Shown here piece after piece: positions 37,883 through 47,527 of a stretch of 64,000 bases of DNA. Both the position numbers and the translations under genes were made by a program. How positions within the stretch are numbered: the stretch's first letter is position 1; every line of letters starts with the position of its first letter. The stretch lies in the NCBI RefSeq assembly GCF_014217805.1, contig NZ_CP055156.1, positions 1,364,001-1,428,000 of the forward strand. The letters are read 5' to 3'. The DNA is from Adhaeribacter swui (lineage in GTDB: Bacteria; Bacteroidota; Bacteroidia; Cytophagales; Hymenobacteraceae). The notes beneath the pieces are model-generated. The model searched no databases and was not told where the DNA came from. It saw only the letters and a program-made list of their open reading frames with translations.

Positions 37883-38845
37883 CTAGAAACTATAACGTGG
37901 AGTCTTAATAATAGGTTTTATAATATTCGCAGGTCGAGGAATGGAATAAGCAAGAATCAACTCGTGTGACGTTAAAGCTTTAGCTTCTGGATTAAAAGTT
38001 GTTAAATCAAAAGCATAACCAAGTTGCAATGCATTATTTTTAGTTAGATACAATCCAGCCATTGCAGTTACAGCTTCTTGGTGCCGATACCCCACTCCAG
38101 CATAGTACTTTTCGTTTAAAACAGCCCTCCCTCCAGCTTCAACTGACACCTTATTTAAATCATATTTCACTATTGCTGTTGGCACCACCGTTACCGCCGG
38201 CGAAACTTCTAGAAAATAACCTGCCGTAAAAAAAGCATGATTTCGTGCTGTAAACAAACCAAACCCATTCGTCCGGGTACGGGCACTGTCTTCAAACCTA
38301 AACTGTGATTGCAGTAAGTTATTTATTCCCCCGCCAATATACAATTTAGAAGACTGATACCAGAGCCCCGCACCAATATCATATTTACTATCTGAACTAT
38401 TCTCCGGAACACTAGGATCATCCGGATCGTTCGGTCGATAGCTTCCTTTTTTTATATTTGTTAAATTTCCCTGAATACCTATACCTAGTTTGCCGGATCC
38501 AACTTTTAAATGTGCAGAATACGCCAAAGATGCGCTACTTGATTCAGTAGCACCTAACCTATCATTGGTGGCATAAATCCCTATCCCTCCGCCCAAAAAT
38601 CGTACCGGCATTGAAATAGAAATTAGTCCGGTTTTAGGCGCACCACTGCCATCAAAGCTAGCTTGATACCCGGCCCATTGATAACGATATAACATATTTA
38701 CTTCCGTTTTATCCGTAATGCCAGCGTAAGCGGGGCTCAGATACATCCCATTAAAGCTATAATGACTAAATTGGGGCTGTTGCTGCGCCAAAGCACTTAC
38801 CTGAACAATTAAAAGTACAGTTAAAACGTAGAAATATTTCCTCAT
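37883..38845 (-). CDS. PorP/SprF family type IX outer-membrane protein
   Basis: 320 residues, signal peptide (MRKYFYVLTVLLIVQVSALAQQ), then QPQFSHYSFNGMYLSPAYAGITDKTEVNMLYRYQW, the strongly conserved PorP/SprF start. A beta-barrel of about 14 strands with the C-terminal aromatic residue typical of outer-membrane proteins (TPRYSF). PorP/SprF partners anchor type IX effectors or the motor complex at the outer membrane. Upstream of gldK on the same strand, but the 225-nt gap contains gldK's own promoters, so the genes are probably separate units. Confidence 0.9.
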   Translation of the reverse strand: MRKYFYVLTVLLIVQVSALAQQQPQFSHYSFNGMYLSPAYAGITDKTEVNMLYRYQWAGYQASFDGSGAPKTGLISISMPVRFLGGGIGIYATNDRLGATESSSASLAYSAHLKVGSGKLGIGIQGNLTNIKKGSYRPNDPDDPSVPENSSDSKYDIGAGLWYQSSKLYIGGGINNLLQSQFRFEDSARTRTNGFGLFTARNHAFFTAGYFLEVSPAVTVVPTAIVKYDLNKVSVEAGGRAVLNEKYYAGVGYRHQEAVTAMAGLYLTKNNALQLGYAFDLTTFNPEAKALTSHELILAYSIPRPANIIKPIIKTPRYSF

Positions 38846-39010
38846 AGTACGGTTTAAAGAAAATTTGGGTATACCAATAGCTTTTAAAAAGCGTGGAATC
38901 TAACCAAAAATAGATAAAAATATAATGCAAATGCAAAGCAACACAAAATCATAACGATTTTTTGTTCGCATCTTATATTTTCAACCGTACGTTTTTTTAA
39001 CAGGAAGGTG

Positions 39011-39802
39011 TTACTTTTTTCCGGCTTGTTTTTGAATATAAAGTTCAATGGCACCCGTCATAGAAGGGGCATTGGGCATAGGCGCCACAATATCTAATTC
39101 CAGATTAGCATCCAGTACCGCTTGCGCCGTTGTAGGGCCAAAGGCTGCAATACGCGTATTGTTTTGTTTAAAGTCCGGGAAATTTACAAATAAAGAATGT
39201 ATTCCGGATGGACTAAAAAAAGCAATGCAATCGTATTTTACTTCGGCTAGATCAGATAAGTCAGCAGCTACTGTTTTGTAAATAACGGCTTCGGTAAAGT
39301 TAAAATTGTTGGCCCGCATAAACTCCGGAATATCGTCTTTCCGGATATTAGAGCAAGGATACAGAAACTTTTCGTTCTTATGCTTCTTAATAACCTCAAA
39401 TAAGTCAGTAGCCGTCTTTTCGCCAGTAAATAATTTACGCTTGCGAAGTACTATATATTTTTGCAGGTAATACGCGGTTTGTTCAGAAATACAAAAGTAT
39501 TTCATCTCGGCTGGCATTTCAATCTTACTTTCGGCACAAATCCGGAAGAAGTGGTCAACGGCATTACGACTCGTGAAAATAACAGCAGTATGCTCCAGAA
39601 TATTAACCTTATCTTTCCGGAACTCTTTGTAAGGTACAGGTTCCACTTGAATAAACTCCCGAAAATCTACCTTAATGCCATACTTTTGAGCCAGCGTTAA
39701 ATAAGGAGAATTATCGTTAGTTGGTTTCGGCTGGGTAACTAAAATGCTTTTTATTTTAACGGCGTGTTTATCAGTACCCGGCTTTTCTTTACTCTCGGCC
39801 AT
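39011..39802 (-). CDS. hemD: Uroporphyrinogen-III synthase family protein
   Basis: 263 residues. The two alternating Rossmann-like halves of HemD are visible: KIKSILVTQPKPTNDNSPYLTL..., HTAVIFTSRNAVDHFF, then FLYPCSNIRKDDIPEFM, YDCIAFFSPSGIHSLF and IAAFGPTTAQAVLDANLELD. The enzyme closes hydroxymethylbilane with D-ring inversion in heme synthesis. The N-terminal 14 residues (MAESKEKPGTDKHA) are an extension. It is located between porP and the DUF4271 gene. Confidence 0.85.
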   Translation of the reverse strand: MAESKEKPGTDKHAVKIKSILVTQPKPTNDNSPYLTLAQKYGIKVDFREFIQVEPVPYKEFRKDKVNILEHTAVIFTSRNAVDHFFRICAESKIEMPAEMKYFCISEQTAYYLQKYIVLRKRKLFTGEKTATDLFEVIKKHKNEKFLYPCSNIRKDDIPEFMRANNFNFTEAVIYKTVAADLSDLAEVKYDCIAFFSPSGIHSLFVNFPDFKQNNTRIAAFGPTTAQAVLDANLELDIVAPMPNAPSMTGAIELYIQKQAGKK

Positions 39803-39869
39803 ATATTAGTTCTGTTGTTCGAATATATTTCTAAAGTCGTTTTTGGAGCTACTCCGGCTTATTTTGTAC

Positions 39870-41093
39870 TTAATAAGTAAAAACAATCAACTTAATAAGT
39901 ATAATAAGTGGTATTACTTCCGTGGCGCAAATGTACGAAAACAAATGAAGATTACGAAGCGACACTTTTTTATTTAATGTGTAAAATATCCTTAATACAG
40001 TAAAAATCAGAATACTGGCCACCGCAATATTAGACACGAATAAAACTAATTGGGGATTAGCGGTATTTAACACCAAATACAACAGCATAATTAGCGGGAA
40101 AAATAGGCCCATAAACAAAGTAGTACGCAAAAATTCGCGGTATTGCGTCATTACTAACTGCTTTAAACCAAAAATAATCCCCATTACCCGTAAAAAAATA
40201 TACTTAACAAGAATAAAAACAAAAATCAGAAAAGTATAAAAAACAATTTTAGAAGTAATATCGGCTTCTGATACCAGAAATAAGCGATTAAAGATGAAGT
40301 TATTCTGCACATTCGTATGAATAGCAACAATTACCAACGCAAAAGAGAGGGAAAAAGCTATCACAAATAAAATACTAGACCAGCTACTAATTGGCTTAGC
40401 CAGAAAGCCTTCTTCTAAGGATGAACTTCTTAAAAACGTATTAAGCCGGAATATACTATAGAAATCGCTGGTATATGTAGTTCGCAGGCTGCCGTACATA
40501 AGCCCGATTAATAGCAAGAATAAAATAAATACATTTTGGTTAGGTATGTTTTTGGGCTGAATACTAATGCTGGCACTAACTGGCTTAATATTTACTTGAA
40601 TTTCGGCAGCTTCTTGTGGCGTGAGTACGGCATTCCGGAAAGTTTGATAATTTAACTGCCCACCCGGATGCCAGATACATAATAGATGCTGCCGGAGCGC
40701 ATCGGGTTTATTAATTATTAGCTTTGTTAAATCTACCTCATAACTCGCCACCGAATCTGCGGTAAAAATAAGCTGGTTATCTATAAAAATACATAATCCT
40801 TCGCGAGCAGTAAAGTTAATTCTAAAGGGCTGCTCCGGTCGGATATATACCCATTGGTACAATGCGTTTACCGGTCCGTGGTAATCAGGTAAATATAAGG
40901 TTAGTCGATTATGGGCAGGTTTAAATACCAACCAATCAGCAGATATCTGGTTCTTATTTTTAAGATTAATGTTGCGGCCATCCTGCGCCTGCAAACTACT
41001 GGCCAGCAGCCATAAGCCTATAAAAAACCCAAAGGTTAAAACATGGATTTTCTTAAGCCGAAATGCGGGCAGGAGCTTTAGCTTTGTATACAC
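39870..41093 (-). CDS. DUF4271 domain-containing membrane protein
   Basis: 407 residues. An N-terminal signal-like helix (about 17-36, ending LQAQ), a beta-rich extracytoplasmic part of about 160 residues, then five or six membrane helices (about 190-405). This arrangement and its position next to hemD fit the DUF4271 family found in Bacteroidota; the function is unknown. The start overlaps the end of the upstream WecA-type gene by 41 nt. No later ATG leaves the leader intact, so the overlap is accepted. Confidence 0.7.
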   Translation of the reverse strand: MYTKLKLLPAFRLKKIHVLTFGFFIGLWLLASSLQAQDGRNINLKNKNQISADWLVFKPAHNRLTLYLPDYHGPVNALYQWVYIRPEQPFRINFTAREGLCIFIDNQLIFTADSVASYEVDLTKLIINKPDALRQHLLCIWHPGGQLNYQTFRNAVLTPQEAAEIQVNIKPVSASISIQPKNIPNQNVFILFLLLIGLMYGSLRTTYTSDFYSIFRLNTFLRSSSLEEGFLAKPISSWSSILFVIAFSLSFALVIVAIHTNVQNNFIFNRLFLVSEADITSKIVFYTFLIFVFILVKYIFLRVMGIIFGLKQLVMTQYREFLRTTLFMGLFFPLIMLLYLVLNTANPQLVLFVSNIAVASILIFTVLRIFYTLNKKVSLRNLHLFSYICATEVIPLIILIKLIVFTY

Positions 41094-42075
41094 CTAAAAT
41101 AAAACTTAACAGAACCGAAAACAGTACCAGCGAACCTAACAAGTATAAATTACCCATGTGGTCTAATAATACTACATAACCGATAACGATAATATTAATA
41201 AAAGCTAAAATAAGTACCGTATTTATTTGCCGGAACCCCATAGCTAATAATCGGTGGTGAATGTGGTTTTTATCCGGTGAAAAAGGGGATATACCTTTAG
41301 AAATGCGAATAATAAATACCCGCACAGTATCAAATAAGGGTACAAACAAAATACCTAATGTAATGGTGGGCGATGAGTTTACCACCCGCATTTCAATAAA
41401 CTCAATGGCTAACACCGATATAATAAACCCGCAAAGCAAAGAGCCGGTGTCGCCCATAAAAATGGTTGCTTTATGAAAATTGTATCTTAAAAATCCTAAA
41501 ATTCCGCCGATGAGGCAAACAGCTACAAAAGCGTAGTTGCTGTTGTGCATAAAAAAGAACCAACCAAAAGTACTCGTAATAATAAGAACAATTGTGCCGG
41601 CTAAACCATCCAGGCCGTCTATTAAATTAATGGCATTGGTTATACCCACAATCATTATAAAAGTAAAAGCAAAGCTGGTACCTATTGGCAGCACATGAAT
41701 GCCGAATATACCCTGAAAGCTGGTTATCCGGATATCGGCCATTACCATAACAATACCACTGGCCAGCAATTGTACCGCAAATTTTTTAAAAGGCGATATA
41801 GCTACTAAATCATCTTTTAAGCCAATAAAGAACAGAATAATACAACCGGCTAATAACTGCTGCACTCCATTGCCTAAATCACCGAATATGGTGAGCGCCG
41901 ACATAAAACCCGCAAATACAGCCAGGCCTCCGAGGCGCGGAGTTAATGATTCGTGTACGGTGCGTAAGTTTGGCTGATCCAGAATATTTTTTAAATGGGC
42001 TACATAGATAATAGAAGGTACCGCAAACAGGGCAATTAAGAACGACCAACTAAAAGAAAGCAATAATGAAATCAT
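41053..42075 (-). CDS. WecA-type undecaprenyl-phosphate GlcNAc-1-phosphate transferase
   Basis: 340 residues from the ATG at MISLLLSFSWSFLIALFAVP; a TTG 24 nt earlier is possible but unneeded. About 11 membrane helices. Motifs: DQPNLRTVHESLTPRLGG (substrate loop), FIGLKDDLVAISPFKKF (DD motif), NAINLIDGLDGLAG, FMGDTGSLLCGF and a cytoplasmic HIHHRLLAMGFRQ loop (HxHHR). This is the classical WecA/TagO pattern, which initiates polymers by loading GlcNAc-1-P onto undecaprenyl phosphate. It differs from the WbpL-like enzyme at 5.4 kb, so the organism has at least two initiating transferases. Confidence 0.9.
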   Translation of the reverse strand: MISLLLSFSWSFLIALFAVPSIIYVAHLKNILDQPNLRTVHESLTPRLGGLAVFAGFMSALTIFGDLGNGVQQLLAGCIILFFIGLKDDLVAISPFKKFAVQLLASGIVMVMADIRITSFQGIFGIHVLPIGTSFAFTFIMIVGITNAINLIDGLDGLAGTIVLIITSTFGWFFFMHNSNYAFVAVCLIGGILGFLRYNFHKATIFMGDTGSLLCGFIISVLAIEFIEMRVVNSSPTITLGILFVPLFDTVRVFIIRISKGISPFSPDKNHIHHRLLAMGFRQINTVLILAFINIIVIGYVVLLDHMGNLYLLGSLVLFSVLLSFILGVYKAKAPARISA

Positions 42076-42288
42076 AGAGTATTTGTAAAAGTAATGCAAT
42101 TACTTTTATATGCAGACGACCTAATAACTGCAGCCCGTATAATTGTATAAACTAAAATAAAGTTACTGATTGCCGGGCTACTTGCCATTAAAATTTAAAA
42201 ATTTTAAAAAATCAACAATTACTCTTCCCGAAATCCGTTCACAATCCTTCCTAAGTGCATTTATTTAAAGGCCGGCTGTAAAGTATTA

Positions 42289-42693
42289 TTAATTATGCAG
42301 TACTCCTTTGCGGCCAACCATCGAAATATAAATAAGGTTTTCTTCTACAATAGAACCTGGCACAAAAACAAACTTTTTATCGTAGATCTTACGCCCGATG
42401 TAGTAACTCACCCAATACTCATTATAAAGTTGAAAAATGGCCGGATCGATGGGTTCTATTTTTACAAAACTTTTAGGTTGCACCTGTTCAAACATGTGGC
42501 GCAAAACAGAAGTTTTTATTTTTTCCCCTTCTTGTTCACCATATCCCTTGGATGAAACCAACACATTATCCAGATACAGATCGTTCTGGTTGATAAGATA
42601 AACACTCCAGGCGGGCGTACTTGCTGTATCGGACTCCGAAACCACGGCAATTGTAACTCCTTCTACCGGATCAAAATTAATATCTTGCTTCAT
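42289..42693 (-). CDS. Conserved hypothetical protein downstream of lipB
   Basis: 134 residues from the ATG at MKQDINFDPVEGVTIAVV; a longer version would begin 39 nt further inside lipB. It overlaps the lipB 3' end by 17 nt, so it is translated from the same mRNA. No signal peptide or membrane helix. Predicted mixed alpha/beta ('TPAWSVYLINQNDLYLDNVLVSSKGYG', 'KSFVKIEPIDPAIFQLYNEYWVSYYIGRKI'). I do not recognise a characterised family. Confidence 0.7.
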   Translation of the reverse strand: MKQDINFDPVEGVTIAVVSESDTASTPAWSVYLINQNDLYLDNVLVSSKGYGEQEGEKIKTSVLRHMFEQVQPKSFVKIEPIDPAIFQLYNEYWVSYYIGRKIYDKKFVFVPGSIVEENLIYISMVGRKGVLHN

Positions 42694-43408
42694 TGGTAAG
42701 TATATGGCAGGTAGCCCCAAAAAGTTGTTCAAAATAGCTTAAGAGTTTTTCTTCTACTTCCGTCAGCATAACAGGTCTGCCAAGTTCTTGCTCCATAGAA
42801 GTAACCGCTTTATCAGGAATACCGCACGGAATAATATGATCGAAATAAGTTAAATCGGTATTTACATTTAAGGCCAAACCGTGCATGGTTACCCACCGGC
42901 TGCATTTAACACCCATTGCACAAATCTTCCGCGGGTTTTTCTGTTCCTCAAAATCAAGCCATACCCCCGTTAAACCAGCAATCCGACCAGCCCGAATGCC
43001 AAAATCGGCTAAAGTTAGAATTACAGCTTCTTCCAAGAGCCGGAGGTACTTATGAATGTCGGTGAAAAAATTATCAAGATCCAGAATAGGATAAGCTACT
43101 AGTTGCCCTGGCCCATGGTAAGTGATATCGCCACCCCGATTAATTTTATAAAACTGGGCCTGGTGTTCTTGTAAGCCTTGTTCATTTAATAACAAATGGC
43201 TTTCCTGGCCGCTTTTACCTAGCGTATATACGTGCGGATGCTGGCAGAACAGCAAATAATTAGGCGTAATCTTTTGTTCTTGGGGTGGTAAATTCCGGTT
43301 ATCTGTTTTGATGGCAATGGTTTGGGCAAACAATTGTTCCTGATAATTCCAGGCTTCCTGGTAATCTATAGTGCCTAAGGGAATAAAGGTAACTTCTTTA
43401 TTTATCAC
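42677..43408 (-). CDS. lipB: Octanoyltransferase (lipoate biosynthesis)
   Basis: 243 residues, starting at GTG because no ATG is near and the conserved core begins soon after. RGGDITYHGPGQLVAYPILDL is the LipB signature. The catalytic pair is visible as Lys in AMGVKCSRWVTMHGLALNV and Cys in IIPCGIPDKAVTSM. It moves octanoyl from acyl carrier protein to lipoyl domains of 2-oxoacid dehydrogenases and glycine cleavage H protein. Confidence 0.93.
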   Translation of the reverse strand: MINKEVTFIPLGTIDYQEAWNYQEQLFAQTIAIKTDNRNLPPQEQKITPNYLLFCQHPHVYTLGKSGQESHLLLNEQGLQEHQAQFYKINRGGDITYHGPGQLVAYPILDLDNFFTDIHKYLRLLEEAVILTLADFGIRAGRIAGLTGVWLDFEEQKNPRKICAMGVKCSRWVTMHGLALNVNTDLTYFDHIIPCGIPDKAVTSMEQELGRPVMLTEVEEKLLSYFEQLFGATCHILTNEARY

Positions 43409-43495
43409 AGATTTTAAAAATAATCAATCAACAGGTTTTTAGCTTTAACTAACGTAACCTTTAAACTAATATTACAACTTAATTTAGTAGTTAAA

Positions 43496-43534
43496 GCACA
43501 ATTATAACAGGGACTCGCCAAATTATAATTGTGC
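43496..43534. repeat. Perfect 12-bp inverted repeat in the pgi-lipB gap
   Basis: GCACAATTATAA and TTATAATTGTGC around a 15-nt loop. It lies about 95 nt after the pgi stop on the minus strand and upstream of it lies lipB. It could be the 3' end hairpin of the lipB-facing side or an operator-like palindrome. No long T-run follows. Confidence 0.45.
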
Positions 43535-43629
43535 TTATATAAAAGCTTAACAAACCGGAATTACAAAAAAATTCAGTGCTTACTTATTTATAAAAACAAT
43601 AAAGAAGTAATTAGGATGGTGTAGGGCAG

Positions 43630-45297
43630 TTAATTTTTAAAAAATTGATTACACATGCCCTTATAAGCATTAATCAACCCATTGGTGGAGCAATCGTGCG
43701 CAGTAATCTCTTCGGTACTTTGCAGTTCAGGCAGTACTTTTTTGGCTAATTGTTTTCCCAGTTCCACACCCCATTGGTCAAAACTAAAAATATTCCAGAT
43801 TACGCCCTGCACAAATATCTTATGTTCATACATGGCAATCAAACTACCTAAGGTACGCGGATCTAAAATTTTAAATAAAATAGAATTAGTGGGTTTATTT
43901 CCGGCAAATACTTTAACCGGCGCTAACTCTTTAATTTCGGCTTCGGATAAACCGTCATTTTTTAATTCTTCCACTACTTCCTGCAAAGATTTACCATTCA
44001 TTAAGGCTTCGGTTTGTGCAAAAAAGTTCGATAGCAACTTAACGTGATGGTCGCCGGTAGGATTATGGCTGATAGCAGGCGCTAAAAAATCGCAGGGGAT
44101 TAACTGAGTACCTTGGTGAATTAGTTGATAAAACGCGTGCTGCCCGTTGGTACCAGGCTCTCCCCAGATAACCGGCCCGGTTTGGTAAGTAACCCGGTCG
44201 CCGTTACGATCTACGGATTTGCCGTTACTCTCCATATTACCTTGTTGAAAATAAGCCGGAAAGCGGTGCATGTACTGGTCGTAAGGTAAAATAGCTTCGG
44301 TTTGCGCCCCGAAAAAGTTAATGTACCAAATGCTGATTAAAGCTAATAATACCGGAATGTTTTTTTCAAAATGCGTCATCCGGAAATGCTTGTCCATGGC
44401 ATGCGCTCCTTCCAGTAACTGAATGTAATTTTCGTAACCAATGGAGCACGCAATAGAAAGCCCGATAGAAGACCATAGCGAGTAGCGGCCTCCAACCCAA
44501 TCCCAGAACACAAACATATTTTCTTCGGCAATACCAAACTCTTTTACGGCCTCCAGGTTCGTAGAAATCGCGACAAAATGTTTGGCTACTTCGGCTTCGT
44601 CCTGCGCGTGTTCCAAAAACCAGGTTTTAGCCGTTTCGGCGTTTGTCATGGTTTCCTGGGTAGTAAATGTTTTAGAGGCAATCATGAACAGCGTCGTCTC
44701 AGGGTCTACCTTTTTCAGGGTTTCTACAATGTGCGTACCATCTATATTGGATACAAAGTGCACTTGTATGTTAGGCTTTTGGTAGGGCTTTAGGGCTTCG
44801 GTTACCATGTAAGGCCCCAGGTCAGAACCGCCAATGCCAATGTTTACAATTTGCGTAATTGGTTTGCCGGTATAGCCCAGCCATTCACCCGCAATTATTT
44901 TTTTTGAAAAAACTTCAATTTGCTCTAATACCTGGTTTATTTCCGGCATTACATCTTCGCCGTCTTCGTAGATTGGGTCGTTCGACCGGTTACGTAAGGC
45001 AACGTGCAGCACGGCCCGGTTTTCGCGCAGATTTATTTTATCGCCACTAAACATTTGCTCAATGGCATCTTTAACCTGCGCTTCTTCTGCTAATTCCAGC
45101 AGAGCTTCGAGGGTAGTATCATTAATTATATTTTTTGAAAAATCAACTAGAATATCTTCGAAGTGCAACGAAAATTTAGCAAAACGGCTTGGATCCATAG
45201 CAAACATGTCTACCATATGATTATCTTTCATGATAGCATAATGCTGCTCTAACTTTTTCCAGGAATTCGTGGTAACCGGGTTAATGTTTTGTAACAT
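43630..45297 (-). CDS. pgi: Glucose-6-phosphate isomerase
   Basis: 555 residues, full length for the long bacterial/eukaryotic PGI type. Conserved [48 protein letters not shown] (PGI signature), and [17 protein letters not shown] with the catalytic His. It interconverts glucose-6-phosphate and fructose-6-phosphate in glycolysis. Stands alone between lipB and yraN. Confidence 0.97.
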   Translation of the reverse strand: MLQNINPVTTNSWKKLEQHYAIMKDNHMVDMFAMDPSRFAKFSLHFEDILVDFSKNIINDTTLEALLELAEEAQVKDAIEQMFSGDKINLRENRAVLHVALRNRSNDPIYEDGEDVMPEINQVLEQIEVFSKKIIAGEWLGYTGKPITQIVNIGIGGSDLGPYMVTEALKPYQKPNIQVHFVSNIDGTHIVETLKKVDPETTLFMIASKTFTTQETMTNAETAKTWFLEHAQDEAEVAKHFVAISTNLEAVKEFGIAEENMFVFWDWVGGRYSLWSSIGLSIACSIGYENYIQLLEGAHAMDKHFRMTHFEKNIPVLLALISIWYINFFGAQTEAILPYDQYMHRFPAYFQQGNMESNGKSVDRNGDRVTYQTGPVIWGEPGTNGQHAFYQLIHQGTQLIPCDFLAPAISHNPTGDHHVKLLSNFFAQTEALMNGKSLQEVVEELKNDGLSEAEIKELAPVKVFAGNKPTNSILFKILDPRTLGSLIAMYEHKIFVQGVIWNIFSFDQWGVELGKQLAKKVLPELQSTEEITAHDCSTNGLINAYKGMCNQFFKN

Positions 45298-45432
45298 AGT
45301 AGTAGTTGCTTGACTTGGGCGAAATTAATAACATTCCCAAAAGAAAAGTCAGTAAATTTTTAAAAAATTGCGGTTTCCTGCGCAACAGGAACAAAAGTAG
45401 AACCTTTACAATAGGTAACGGTAACATTTTAC

Positions 45433-45789
45433 ATGGCAAAACATAACCAAACCGGCCAGATAGGCGAGAAAATAGCCGCTGCTTATTTAGTTGAAAACGG
45501 ATATACTATTCTGGCCAGTAATTACCGCTACCACCGGGCCGAAATTGATATAATTGCGCAAAAATCTACGGTTTTAATTTTTGTAGAAGTAAAAACGCGT
45601 ACCACTACCCGGCACGGCTTTCCGGAAGAAGCAATTACCCCAAAGAAAGTAGATTTGTTTTTACTGGCCGCCGAAGAATTTATTTACCAGCTAAACTGGC
45701 AACACGATATCCGGTTTGATATTATTGCGATAAGTGGCGGCGACCACCTGCCTTATGAGATTCACCACATCGAAGATGCATTTCATTAG
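45433..45789 (+). CDS. YraN family (UPF0102) putative nuclease-fold protein
   Basis: 118 residues. GQIGEKIAAAYLVENGYTILASNYRYHRAEIDIIAQKSTVLIFVEVKTR matches UPF0102, with the PD-(D/E)xK arrangement E...D...ExK. Its activity is not established. The TAG stop codon is also the first three bases of a dispersed GTCC-type repeat, so the repeat sits directly at the end of the gene. Confidence 0.9.
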   Translation: MAKHNQTGQIGEKIAAAYLVENGYTILASNYRYHRAEIDIIAQKSTVLIFVEVKTRTTTRHGFPEEAITPKKVDLFLLAAEEFIYQLNWQHDIRFDIIAISGGDHLPYEIHHIEDAFH

Positions 45790-45977
45790 TCCACGGTCCA
45801 TAGTCGCTAGACCACAGTCCCCGGACGGGCGATTTAGTAGTTGCATATTAACCGGTAAAAAAGTATTACAAGCTTGGCAACTTACTCCTTGGTAATGGAG
45901 TTAATAATTTATTATTAGCTTATCACTATACCCCGATAACTATAATCTATAGACTGTCGAGGATGGACTGTCGACTA
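45787..45977. repeat. Inverted pair of GTCC-type dispersed repeats between convergent genes
   Basis: The left copy (45787-45820) begins TAGTCCACGGTCCATAGTCG. It matches a 31-nt stretch at 62161-62191 in 28 of 31 positions. The right copy (45947-45977) is a more diverged copy on the opposite strand (minus-strand TAGTCGACAGTCCATCC). They flank about 125 bp of AT-rich DNA between yraN and the YwqK-like gene with no gene in it. Confidence 0.6.
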
Positions 45978-45979
45978 AC

Positions 45980-46897
45980 TCACATTTTTGGCCGCTTATC
46001 CAGTTTGCCTTTTTCGTAAATAAGATTGCCGTTGCGGTCGTATTCTTTCAGCAGAAAAGCTTCGAAAGGTTGATCATCGGCAGTTTCCGGGTACTGGTAT
46101 TCGTAATGCTTGCGGTTCCGGAAATTGTAAAACTCAATCCATACTCCCACTCTTTTCCCTTTTTCAAACTGTCCTTCCCAAGCCAGTAAACCGTTCTGAT
46201 GAAACATCACGTAATCTCCTTCTATGCGGTTATTAACGTATGGTATTACTTCTTTCATTTTTGTTTGGGCGCCATCGTAGTAATTTACAATAGCATCCCG
46301 GGGAAAGCCTTTCTCGAAGTGCGACTTGCTGGTTAAAATACCTTGTTTGTTGTAAGACTCCCAACGTAAATGCCGGGTTCCGATATAAAAATACCCTTCG
46401 GCTACTACCTTGCCCCCAATCATTTTTTTGTAAGGCCCATGCAAAACCCGGGCACGTTTCGGGTCGATGGTACGTGCTTTTTTAATCCGGTGGCTCTTCG
46501 TATCGTAAAAGTATTTGGCGGGGGCGTACATACTGGGCTCTACATACTGAGCGAGGTATGAAAACTTCTCGATGGTGGCATTTGGGCCTTTACCAGATTT
46601 CACATACCCTTTACGGATGCGATAGCCCAGGAATAACTTTTTGCTCTTTTTTTGCTTCTTCCGCTTTTTTACGTCTTGCTGCGTGGTATCCACCACGGGC
46701 GTAGTAGCCAGCGATGGCCGGGCTGTATCTACGGGTGCAGCAACCGGTTCAACTAACTTTTTTTTAAATAATCCGCCTTTTGCCGACGTTGTTGGTGCAG
46801 TTTCGGCATCTACGTTGTAGTTGCGCTGGCTACAGCTGGTACTTTGCCAAACCAGAAGCATACAAAGTACTCCCGTTAAAATCTTAAACCGGTGCAT
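45980..46897 (-). CDS. YwqK/MORN-like repeat lipoprotein
   Basis: 305 residues. Lipoprotein signal (LTGVLCMLLVWQSTSC, Cys22), a low-complexity Thr/Lys-rich linker with the basic run KKRKKQKKSKK (about 78-88), then MORN-like repeats of the YwqK type: GPYKKMIGGKVVAEGYFYIG, RHLRWESYNKQGILTSKSHFEKG, DYVMFHQNGLLAWEGQFEKGKRVGVWIEFYN. Such repeats are common in exported Bacteroidota proteins without a known activity. It is probably anchored in the envelope. Convergent with yraN. Confidence 0.7.
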   Translation of the reverse strand: MHRFKILTGVLCMLLVWQSTSCSQRNYNVDAETAPTTSAKGGLFKKKLVEPVAAPVDTARPSLATTPVVDTTQQDVKKRKKQKKSKKLFLGYRIRKGYVKSGKGPNATIEKFSYLAQYVEPSMYAPAKYFYDTKSHRIKKARTIDPKRARVLHGPYKKMIGGKVVAEGYFYIGTRHLRWESYNKQGILTSKSHFEKGFPRDAIVNYYDGAQTKMKEVIPYVNNRIEGDYVMFHQNGLLAWEGQFEKGKRVGVWIEFYNFRNRKHYEYQYPETADDQPFEAFLLKEYDRNGNLIYEKGKLDKRPKM

Positions 46898-47203
46898 TAT
46901 AAAAAACAGTTAAAAAAGGTTGATGCATGATCAATTAAAAACCGAAATAAGTAAAATTGTCCTGTATTATAATCAGGAGCTAATCAAACTTATTTAATTT
47001 TAAAAACGATTCTGGTATTCTATTTCTTATTTAATATAATGCAAAACTTTTATTTCAATATTCCAGTTCAAGTAAGAGTTTTAAATATTACAATAACCAT
47101 GCTCCTGGCTATTCTTAACTAATAGAAGTGGCTATGCTTTAACTTAAAAGAATTGCATTAAATTTAATTGTGGCTAACTTTACCACCTATAACTATTGCT
47201 GGT

Positions 47204-47527
47204 GTGAGCTTATTCCGGAAATTTACCGCTTATTTCATGCTCTTGCTATTTTGCCGGATTATTATTCCGGACGAAATGGTACTGGCCTTACACCGCCATC
47301 AGCACACAACGCATAAGCCCATTTCCAAAAATATTACTGCAAAACTGGAACAAAAGCATATCCACTGCCCAACCGATCATTTATTCAACAGTCTCTTTTA
47401 TTTTACGCAAACCCCATTCCGGGCACAAATAGTTTCCTCAGTTACTATCTACCAGGCAGTAATTACTTCGGTATGGAAATTTACTTTTCCTAACAATCAG
47501 GCTTATCGTGGGCCACCGGTAGCATAA
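47204..47527 (+). CDS. Small exported His-rich protein preceding the TonB receptor
   Basis: 107 residues from GTG (MSLFRKFTAYFMLLLFC...); no ATG gives the full hydrophobic leader, and a TTG 12 codons upstream or the internal ATG at MLLLFC are alternatives. After the leader come HRHQHTTHKPISKN, KHIHCPTDHLFN (His/Cys-rich, metal-ligand-like) and the tail NQAYRGPPVA. Small proteins with this leader, His-rich middle and RGPP-type end precede metal TonB receptors in other Bacteroidota as I remember them. A zinc/copper-binding role is inferred. 132 nt before the receptor. Confidence 0.6.
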   Translation: MSLFRKFTAYFMLLLFCRIIIPDEMVLALHRHQHTTHKPISKNITAKLEQKHIHCPTDHLFNSLFYFTQTPFRAQIVSSVTIYQAVITSVWKFTFPNNQAYRGPPVA

